Assembly: GCA_002308635.1 (NCBI GenBank) | Contig: DBWG01000096.1 | Span: 937-45,705 of the forward strand | Source: Ruminococcaceae bacterium UBA1244 | GTDB lineage: Bacteria; Bacillota; Clostridia; Oscillospirales; Acutalibacteraceae | Length of the DNA stretch: 44,769 nucleotides | Reading direction: 5' to 3' | Part shown: in pieces, positions 38,871 through 44,769 of the stretch | How the letters are laid out: each line of letters begins with the position of its first letter | Numbering within the stretch: the stretch's first letter is position 1 | The notes under the pieces: generated by a model | Databases searched by the model: none | Told to the model about the DNA's origin: nothing | What the model saw: only the letters and a program-made list of their open reading frames with translations | Program-made: the position numbers and the translations under genes

Positions 38871-39575
38871 ATGTTCGCAATATTCAAGCGTGAGCTTGGC
38901 TCCTATTTCACATCGCCTGTGGGCTATGTTGTAATAGCCGCATTCATGGTTTTCAACGGTATTTTCTTTTATATTGACTGTCTCTATGACGGCACATCAA
39001 ATATGTACAGCGTTTTTCAGAGTATGTTCTACATACTGATGTTCATAATCCCGCTGCTTACGATGAGACTTTTTTCTGAGGACAGGCGCACAAAGACAGA
39101 TCAGGCACTCCTCACCGCACCTGTTGGCATACCGTCAATAGTATGCGCAAAATATCTTTCGGCGCTTGCGATGCTTGCACTCTGTCTCTTGGGCTATGCA
39201 GCAGACGGTATAGTTCTTTCTTTCGTAGCGTCGCCGGACTGGGGAGTAATACTCGGAAATATCATCGCCATGCTGCTTATGGGTTCGGCATTCATTTCCA
39301 TAGGCGTTTTTGTATCGTCGCTGACCGAGAGCGTTATCGTTGCGGCGGTGTTCTCCTTTGCGATAAACGCCCTGATAAGCATGATCGACAATATCACTTC
39401 CACAATTCCCTGGAACTGGCTCAAGGATGCTCTCAGCACGGTATCATTTCAGGCAAAGGCGGATAATTTTTCGCTGGGACTTGTTCCTGCTGCGGATGTG
39501 GTATTCTTTGCCAGCGTTACATTTATGTTCCTGTTCTTCACCGACAGGATAATCGACAGAAGAAGATGGGCTTAA
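38871..39575 (+). CDS. ABC-2 type permease (GldF-like)
   Basis: This encodes 234 residues with about six membrane segments. The opening MFAIFKRELGSYFTSPVGYV and the MRLFSEDRRTKTDQALLTAP loop are characteristic of GldF/ABC-2 permeases. The gene begins 14 bases after the ATPase gene, with AGGAGG upstream. It forms the membrane channel of the GldAFG-like transporter. Despite the name, such clusters in Clostridia are not tied to gliding; the substrate is unknown. Confidence 0.9.
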   Translation: MFAIFKRELGSYFTSPVGYVVIAAFMVFNGIFFYIDCLYDGTSNMYSVFQSMFYILMFIIPLLTMRLFSEDRRTKTDQALLTAPVGIPSIVCAKYLSALAMLALCLLGYAADGIVLSFVASPDWGVILGNIIAMLLMGSAFISIGVFVSSLTESVIVAAVFSFAINALISMIDNITSTIPWNWLKDALSTVSFQAKADNFSLGLVPAADVVFFASVTFMFLFFTDRIIDRRRWA

Positions 39576-39590
39576 AGCGGAGGTGCAGAT

Positions 39591-41156
39591 ATGAACGAAG
39601 AAGAAAAAATGCCGATCGACGAGGCAGTGAACGAAGAAGAGGAACTGAACGAAGCGCCCCGTGAGCCTGAAACGGAACAGGCTCCAGAAAAGCCTGAAAC
39701 GGAACAAACTCCCGAAAATAAAACGTCAAAGCCCATGTCCCGCAAAAGGAAGCATGGCATCATCTCGCTGATAACGACAGTCATCGTTGTTGCTGCGGTG
39801 GTGCTGGTCAACATTATCGCATCAGCGATAAGCAGCAAAAACTACGGTCTGACAGCCGACCTTACAAAGCTGCGCTCCTTTGAGCTGACAGAAACGACAC
39901 AGGGAGTAATGTCAAGGCTTGACAAGAAGGTCACCATCTCGTTTATGTCCGACAGAAGCTCATACATATCCCTCGATTCCTACTGCAAGCAGACGGTCTT
40001 TATCGCTGAGGAAATGGCGAAATGCTCCAAGGGAACTCTCAGCGTTGAATACGTTGACCTTGTCCGCAACCCGTCCTATGCCGATGATTTCGACAGGAAC
40101 GAACTCAATACGACAGATATCATTGTGTCCTGCGGAGAGAACAAACAGATACTGACGGTTTCCGACATCTTCAATTTTGAGGACTATTCCGGAAGCTACA
40201 AATATATAGTATCGTCCTCTGCCGAAAGAAAGCTGAATAACGCAGTTCTTGCCGTTTCAAACGACATGGTGATAAAGGCGGTGCTTCTCACGGACAACAC
40301 GGACGCAGATTATTCCTACTTCAAAAGGATGCTCACCTACAACGGTTATGATGTGAGCGAGACAGCCCTGAACAAGGAGGATATCCCTGCGGATGCCGAT
40401 ATGGCAGTGCTTTTTGCACCGTCAGCGGACTATTCGGAGGATGCCGTAAGAAGGCTTGAAAGCTTCCTCTGCAACGGCGGAAAATATGGAAAGACGCTTC
40501 TCTTTGCGGCAAACCCGACAGATGTTTCGACCCCGAACCTCGATTCCTTCCTTGAAAAATACAATATTTATTTCGGCATGGGCTATGCCTATGATACCGG
40601 AGAGAAGATATTTATGAACGATTCACTCACCGGCGTTTCCGCATCTCAGGCAGAAAGCACGATACCTGTTATTGATATCGACGATTCAAAGCCGGTCGTC
40701 ATCCCGATAAAGACAAGACCTGTCGGATTTGACAGCGATGAAGGCACATCTCCGCTGCTCGTTTATTCCGAAAAGTCCGGCATGGTTCCGTTCAGCGCAG
40801 GCGAGGACTGGGATCCCGAAGGCTCCGTTGTCGGAAACGTATGTGTCCTCGGAATGGCGGATGTCGGATCGGAGGAAAAGTCGTATATTCTTGCCGCAGG
40901 ATCATACACGATGTTCGACAGGAGCTTTGCAGTTCCCGAAACGTCCGACAAGCTTTACTATACTTATGTTCTCGATTGGGTAAATGACCGTGAAATTGAA
41001 AGAGCTGATGATATCCCCGACAAGGTGATCTCAAAATATGACATTGATATCGACAAGCAGACGGCAGTAAACCTTGGATTCATAGTCTATGCCCTGATAC
41101 CCCTGCTGATACTCGGCACCGGCTTCACTGTTTATCTGATGAGAAAGAACAGATAA
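39591..41156 (+). CDS. GldG-family ABC transporter accessory protein
   Basis: This encodes 521 residues. An acidic, Pro/Glu-rich cytoplasmic N-terminus (about 55 residues) contains a short tandem repeat, PETEQAPEK then PETEQTPEN. A membrane helix (IISLITTVIVVAAVVLVNII) near 56-77 follows. The large extracytoplasmic domain with LRSFELTETTQGVMSRLDKK fits the ABC_transp_aux/GldG family. A C-terminal helix (LGFIVYALIPLLILGTGFTV) ends the protein. GldG-type proteins assemble with GldF and GldA. Confidence 0.88.
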   Translation: MNEEEKMPIDEAVNEEEELNEAPREPETEQAPEKPETEQTPENKTSKPMSRKRKHGIISLITTVIVVAAVVLVNIIASAISSKNYGLTADLTKLRSFELTETTQGVMSRLDKKVTISFMSDRSSYISLDSYCKQTVFIAEEMAKCSKGTLSVEYVDLVRNPSYADDFDRNELNTTDIIVSCGENKQILTVSDIFNFEDYSGSYKYIVSSSAERKLNNAVLAVSNDMVIKAVLLTDNTDADYSYFKRMLTYNGYDVSETALNKEDIPADADMAVLFAPSADYSEDAVRRLESFLCNGGKYGKTLLFAANPTDVSTPNLDSFLEKYNIYFGMGYAYDTGEKIFMNDSLTGVSASQAESTIPVIDIDDSKPVVIPIKTRPVGFDSDEGTSPLLVYSEKSGMVPFSAGEDWDPEGSVVGNVCVLGMADVGSEEKSYILAAGSYTMFDRSFAVPETSDKLYYTYVLDWVNDREIERADDIPDKVISKYDIDIDKQTAVNLGFIVYALIPLLILGTGFTVYLMRKNR

Positions 41157-41169
41157 CGGAGGTGACTGC

Positions 41170-42651
41170 ATGAAAAAGAATGTAAGGAATCTTATCATTG
41201 CCGCATCCGCCGCCGCAGTGCTTGGAGGTGTGCTTGCGGCAGTAATGCTCATTCCGGACAGCAAGGAGATCAATGAGTCGGACAACAGACCGTCCGTGAT
41301 CTTCAACAAAACGGATTGTGTTCCCGAGATGATAACCGTCAAAAACAGAGGCGGTGAGTTTGAGCTTTTGGCTTATGACTACAGTAGCAAAGTCCCGAAG
41401 CAGCAGAGTCAGATTACCCTGACCTCAGAAATACCTATCGAAGGCCTTACGGACTATGAAGAGGATATCTATGTCGAATACACCATGCAGGATCACGAAG
41501 ACCTCAAGCTTTCAAAGACCCTTACCGACAAGATGTATGAGGAGCTGAGAAATATCACGGCTCTCAAGACCATAGACAAAAGCTCCTCAAAATATTCGGA
41601 ATACGGTCTTGATGAACCCGAATCCACAGTATCTGTCACATTCAGCGACAATTCAAGCTACACCATTGATCTCGGCAATGAGTCGCCCGAAGGTGAGGGC
41701 GCATATATAAAGATCGGCGGAGACGAAAATGTATATCTCGTTGACAAAAACACGATAACCTGCTTCTATTTTGAAAAGCTGCAGATGTTTGACAAAAGTC
41801 TCGGAAGAGAGATAGAGGACGTAACGTCGCTGACTCTCGGCGGAACGGCTTACAGCAGTGAGATAAATATTGGTCTTAATACGGCATCCTGTTATTCTCA
41901 GAAATATAAGATGGACGGACAGGACGGCGGGCTGTGCGATGATAACAGGACTGATGAAATGATAAGCAATGTAGAGGGCTGCCACGCAACATGGATAAGC
42001 GCCATCGATGTCACGGACGAGGATATCAGAAAATACGGTCTCGACAAGCCGTACAAAAGAGTGAAGCTCGAGGGCAGTGACGGCAGTTTTGTTGAGATCA
42101 TAGCCGGCAGTCCGGATGAGGAAAACAAATTCTATCTTATGAACACCGGCGGAAAGATAATCTATCAGTCCGATCCGGACGAGTCGCCGTGGTACGGCGC
42201 AGACAGAAGCACCCTGCTCACCGACAATGTGTTCGGCTGCATCGTAAACATGACGGAGAGCCTTGAAGTCACATACGGCGGAAAGACCGAAAAATATACC
42301 GTGACCCGCATCCGTTCACTGACGGAGGATTATACCGAAAACTATACCTACAGGGTGTCTCTCGGAGACAAGACCGTTGCCTTCGGCAATTACTCGCAGT
42401 TTATCGGCAAGCTTTCCGAATTTGAACGCACCGGAGAGAAGCCCGCATCGCTTGCAGGCTGTACGGAATCGTTCCGTGCGAAGCTGAGCTATCGTGAAAA
42501 CGAAACATTGACCGATGAGATAATAATATATAAGGATAAGAATAACAAGGCGGTCTTTGTACTCAACGGCAGGATCGTATGCTATGTAGACCCGTCTTAT
42601 GCCGATGAGGTCTCCGGCTTTATCCCCGAATTGAGTAAAATATACGAATAA
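41170..42651 (+). CDS. DUF4340 domain protein of the gld-like cluster
   Basis: This encodes 493 residues. An N-terminal membrane anchor (NLIIAASAAAVLGGVLAAVM) is followed by a long extracytoplasmic domain. Segments such as YSEYGLDEPESTVSVTFSD and IRKYGLDKPYKRVKLEGSD are the repeated YGLD.P motif of DUF4340. DUF4340 genes regularly follow gldG. AACGGAGGTG precedes the ATG. The role is unknown, probably an accessory subunit of the transporter. Confidence 0.88.
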   Translation: MKKNVRNLIIAASAAAVLGGVLAAVMLIPDSKEINESDNRPSVIFNKTDCVPEMITVKNRGGEFELLAYDYSSKVPKQQSQITLTSEIPIEGLTDYEEDIYVEYTMQDHEDLKLSKTLTDKMYEELRNITALKTIDKSSSKYSEYGLDEPESTVSVTFSDNSSYTIDLGNESPEGEGAYIKIGGDENVYLVDKNTITCFYFEKLQMFDKSLGREIEDVTSLTLGGTAYSSEINIGLNTASCYSQKYKMDGQDGGLCDDNRTDEMISNVEGCHATWISAIDVTDEDIRKYGLDKPYKRVKLEGSDGSFVEIIAGSPDEENKFYLMNTGGKIIYQSDPDESPWYGADRSTLLTDNVFGCIVNMTESLEVTYGGKTEKYTVTRIRSLTEDYTENYTYRVSLGDKTVAFGNYSQFIGKLSEFERTGEKPASLAGCTESFRAKLSYRENETLTDEIIIYKDKNNKAVFVLNGRIVCYVDPSYADEVSGFIPELSKIYE

Positions 42652-42768
42652 AAAGATTTGTTTCTGCTGAATTTATAATTTTTGGTGTTTTGGCTGAAAG
42701 TTGAACATGATGTACATTTTTTACTTAAAATTATTGTAGGTTTTTTTTTAAAAAAAACTATATTTATC

Positions 42769-42797
42769 TTGATTCATTTCATTTTTGATGGTATAAT
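42769..42797 (+). promoter_or_regulatory. promoter with extended -10 for the WYL regulator
   Basis: TTGATT (42769-42774), a 17-base spacer and TATAAT (42792-42797) preceded by TGG, about 55 bases before the ATG. The rest of the 200-base gap is AT-rich with a T9/A8 tract and no gene. Confidence 0.65.
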
Positions 42798-42851
42798 GAT
42801 TTTATTAAGAATTTGATGTAAAAAATCGGATCTATATCCGGAGGTGTAGAA

Positions 42852-43934
42852 ATGTCTAAAGGGGACAACAGACTTAAAATTTTATACGTTATTGATGAAC
42901 TGAAGCAAAACAGCAAAACAAAAAGCTTTGATGACCCTACCCGTTATCTGAGCGCAAGCAGACTTATTGAGATCCTTGATGAAAAGTACGGCCTTTCTGC
43001 TGACAGAAAATCCGTATACAACTATATCGAGAGCCTCACAAAATACGGCTTCGATATACAGAAAAGCAGAAGGGGCTATTATCTCTGCGAACACTATGAC
43101 TCTTCCAAAAGCGATGAGGAATTTGAGCTTGCGGAACTGAAAATGATCGTTGATGCACTTGCATCATCAAGATTTATCTCCGCCCAAAAGACCAGAACTA
43201 TCATAGAGAAGCTCCGTCATCTCACGTCAGAGGGTGCAGATTCTCTCCGCAACAGACAGGTATATCTTGAAAAGTCAGTAAAAAGCGACAATTTTTCTGT
43301 TATATACAGCATTGATGCGATCCACAGCGCTATTATCCAAAACAAAAAGATCAGATTCAAATATCAGAAGACCATCGTGAATTTTGACCTTCCGTCCGGC
43401 AGGCTCGTTTCAGAAAATAAGCTCGGACCTGACGGTGAGGATAAGATATATTTTCAGAGCCCATACGCTCTCGTCTGGAAAAATGAGTATTATTATCTTA
43501 TATGCTATGATTCCGAAACCCGCTCGCCAAAGACCTTCCGTGTTGACCGCATGAAGGACGTTATCGTTATGGAGGATCAGGAACGTGAAGGAGGAAAATA
43601 TTTCGGAGAGATCAGCATAAACGAATATGCAAACACCGCATTTTCAATGTACGGCGGCGAGACCATCAATATAGTGCTGAAGGTCAACAAGGAGCTTGCC
43701 GGAGTCATCGCCGACCGCTTCGGAAAGGATATGAGCATCTATCACGATGACGACCCGCATTTCTTCCGCTGTTCCGTCAACGTCCAGAAGAGCAATCAGT
43801 TCTATTCATGGCTCAGCGGTTTCGGTACCGACATGGAACTTATCTTCCCGAAGGATATAAAAGACGAATATGTTTCCTATCTTGAATCGCTTGTTTCACT
43901 TTACAAGAAATCAGCGAACAGTGCCGCTGAATAA
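42852..43934 (+). CDS. WYL-domain transcriptional regulator
   Basis: This encodes 360 residues. An N-terminal helix-turn-helix region (residues about 30-75, SASRLIEILDEKYGLSADRK, SVYNYIESLTKYGF) precedes a WYL domain (about 165-235: IRFKYQKTIV, SPYALVWKNEYYYLICYD, FRVDRMKDV). A WCX-like C-terminus follows. WYL proteins sense small ligands or nucleic acid and control defence, DNA repair or metabolism. GGAGGTG precedes the ATG. No obvious target operon is adjacent; it stands alone between two terminator or promoter regions. Confidence 0.9.
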   Translation: MSKGDNRLKILYVIDELKQNSKTKSFDDPTRYLSASRLIEILDEKYGLSADRKSVYNYIESLTKYGFDIQKSRRGYYLCEHYDSSKSDEEFELAELKMIVDALASSRFISAQKTRTIIEKLRHLTSEGADSLRNRQVYLEKSVKSDNFSVIYSIDAIHSAIIQNKKIRFKYQKTIVNFDLPSGRLVSENKLGPDGEDKIYFQSPYALVWKNEYYYLICYDSETRSPKTFRVDRMKDVIVMEDQEREGGKYFGEISINEYANTAFSMYGGETINIVLKVNKELAGVIADRFGKDMSIYHDDDPHFFRCSVNVQKSNQFYSWLSGFGTDMELIFPKDIKDEYVSYLESLVSLYKKSANSAAE

Positions 43935-43948
43935 ATAAACAACCAAAG

Positions 43949-43983
43949 AACCGGAGTACGCTTTGTGCGGCTCCGGTTTTTTT
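43949..43983 (+). terminator. intrinsic terminator of the WYL gene
   Basis: AACCGGAG (43949-43956) pairs with CTCCGGTT (43971-43978), with an inner CGC/GCG step, and is followed by a T run to 43983. Confidence 0.9.
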
Positions 43984-44054
43984 GTCCATAAAATGCTAAA
44001 AGTGAAAATTATGACAGTATCAAAAAAATGAGAATAATGAAATGCCGTCCTTTT

Positions 44055-44085
44055 GATATATGCCTTCACTAATTTGTGATATATT
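44055..44085 (+). promoter_or_regulatory. possible sigma-E-type promoter of cotJ
   Basis: GATATATG (44055-44062) and GATATATT (44078-44085) sit about 16 bases apart, about 32 bases before cotJA. They loosely resemble the ATA / CATACAAT boxes of the mother-cell sigma-E. No sigma-A -35/-10 pair of similar quality is seen. This is a weak visual match. Confidence 0.25.
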
Positions 44086-44116
44086 GAATAAGATGTAGGG
44101 AAAGGAGAGTTGCAAA

Positions 44117-44323
44117 ATGGATGTTATCAAAGAGCTGCAAAACTCTGAATATTTTATAATGCCGTTTCCAAAGGATACCTCACTTGCAATGGCTTATGTT
44201 CCGTTCCAGAACGCCGGTAAAATGTATTCCGCAGAGCAGGGAGTATGTGTAGGAACACTGTTTCCTGAGCTGAACAAGCCCTTTGACCCGAAAAATATGT
44301 CAGGAGGCGATGAGGATGACTGA
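44117..44323 (+). CDS. cotJA: spore coat associated protein CotJA
   Basis: This encodes 68 residues. LAMAYVPFQ...MYSAEQGVCVGTLFPELNKPF is the CotJA signature. AAAGGAGAG precedes the ATG. Its 3' end overlaps cotJB by 8 bases. In Bacillus the cotJ operon is expressed in the mother cell under sigma-E and its products join the spore coat. Confidence 0.9.
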   Translation: MDVIKELQNSEYFIMPFPKDTSLAMAYVPFQNAGKMYSAEQGVCVGTLFPELNKPFDPKNMSGGDEDD

Positions 44324-44567
44324 ACGTGAAAGGATGCTCAGAAGGCTGTCATCTCTTGATTTTGCCGCAGCAGAGCTTCATATCTATCTTGACACCCATC
44401 CCGATGATAACAGAACAGCGGATATACTGTCTGAATATAGATCACAAAGAGACGCAGTCCGCAGAGAATACGAAGAAAAATACGGACCACTCAGCAGTAT
44501 GAATGAAGACGGCAACCGCTGGGCATGGATATCCGACCCATGGCCTTGGGATAATCAGGAGGTGTGA
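44316..44567 (+). CDS. cotJB: spore coat protein CotJB
   Basis: This encodes 83 residues from ATG 44316, which has AGGAGG 8 bases upstream inside cotJA; a TTG at 44283 is rejected. RERMLRRLSSLDFAAAELHI, YLDTHPDD and the C-terminal NRWAWISDPWPWD match CotJB. It overlaps cotJA by 8 bases, and cotJC starts 3 bases after its stop. Confidence 0.9.
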   Translation: MTERERMLRRLSSLDFAAAELHIYLDTHPDDNRTADILSEYRSQRDAVRREYEEKYGPLSSMNEDGNRWAWISDPWPWDNQEV

Positions 44568-44570
44568 TAT

Positions 44571-44769
44571 ATGTGGGTGTATGAGAAGAAGCTGCAGTAC
44601 CCGGTCAATATAAAGCAGACCAACGCAAAATTAGCAAAAATCATCATCTCTCAGTATGGCGGTGCGGACGGAGAACTTGGTGCATCGCTGAGATATCTCA
44701 GTCAAAGATACACAGTACCGTTTCCGGAAATAAAGGCTGTACTGACAGATATCGGCACGGAAGAATTAG
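44571..44769 (+). CDS. cotJC: spore coat manganese catalase-like protein CotJC, 3'-truncated by the window
   Basis: Sixty-six codons are open to the window end. The start MWVYEKKLQYPVNIKQTNAK and GGADGELGASLRYLSQRY are those of CotJC, a ferritin-like protein of the Mn-catalase family. The first predicted metal-ligand Glu lies in GADGELGA. AGGAGGTG precedes the ATG at 44571. The rest of the gene lies outside the window. Confidence 0.9.
   Translation, partial: MWVYEKKLQYPVNIKQTNAKLAKIIISQYGGADGELGASLRYLSQRYTVPFPEIKAVLTDIGTEEL

Noticed and set aside
1..44769. tRNA, rRNA, prophage, insertion sequence or restriction/defence island
   Set aside because: No tRNA-like TpsiC arm, rRNA segment, transposase, integrase or phage structural gene was recognised on either strand. 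A WYL regulator is present, but without defence genes nearby.

Overview
The window is a gene-dense stretch of a chromosome from a low-to-moderate GC, Gram-positive anaerobe. The best fit is Ruminococcus or a close relative (Oscillospiraceae, class Clostridia). This rests on the yabM-mazG-hup-rqcP-yabP-yabQ-divIC-yabR order typical of endospore-forming Firmicutes, cotJABC, the recJ-relA-dtd-MBL-hemZ run, purine-rich AGGAGG ribosome sites, sigma-A promoters with TATAAT boxes, and clostridial families (DUF5050, DUF4364, DUF6062, BIG2). Family names come from recognising motifs by eye; no database search was run.

Layout. 1-4.5 kb: the end of a DUF5050-like protein, a small membrane-anchored protein, a secreted Ig-like (BIG2) protein and a YifB/ComM AAA+ ATPase. 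4.8-6.4 kb: a JAMM-type metallopeptidase, a SigH-like sigma factor and a four-CxxC zinc-ribbon protein closed by two tandem terminators. 6.6-14.4 kb: a long co-directional run of recJ, relA/spoT, dtd, an MBL hydrolase, hemZ and a uridine-kinase-like enzyme. 14.5-19.9 kb: a zinc-ribbon protein, then the sporulation/division/ribosome-quality-control block. 20-24.4 kb: an amidohydrolase, long-form hpf, a DUF4364 pair and two convergent HAD hydrolases with no base between their stops. 24.7-30.8 kb: trkA-trkH (K+ uptake), rsmA, a PAP2 phosphatase, DUF6062 and gpsA. 31-36.8 kb, mostly minus strand: a small P-loop protein, pgi, galU, a prokaryotic-RING/zinc-ribbon membrane protein, a left-handed beta-helix protein and a cytidylate-kinase-like protein. 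37-42.7 kb: xth and a GldA/GldF/GldG/DUF4340 ABC exporter-like operon. 42.8-44.8 kb: a WYL regulator and cotJA-cotJB-cotJC, the last cut by the window end.

The genes are mostly housekeeping: stringent response, D-aminoacyl-tRNA proofreading, haem-related radical SAM chemistry, sugar-nucleotide supply (pgi, galU), K+ homeostasis and ribosome hibernation, with clear sporulation content (spoVB-like, yabP, yabQ, cotJABC). No tRNA, rRNA, CRISPR array, prophage or complete insertion sequence was found.

The most unusual signal is not a gene. It is a family of dispersed, structured intergenic repeats. Two copies begin directly after the stop codons of gpsA and galU in the same sense as those genes, and their inner segment is inverted between the copies. 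A third, partial copy lies between a divergent gene pair. One short GNRA-capped hairpin in the family shows a compensatory base-pair change between copies. A second small element with imperfect terminal inverted repeats sits between the yifB promoter and its start codon, and a fragment of it abuts the third copy of the first family.
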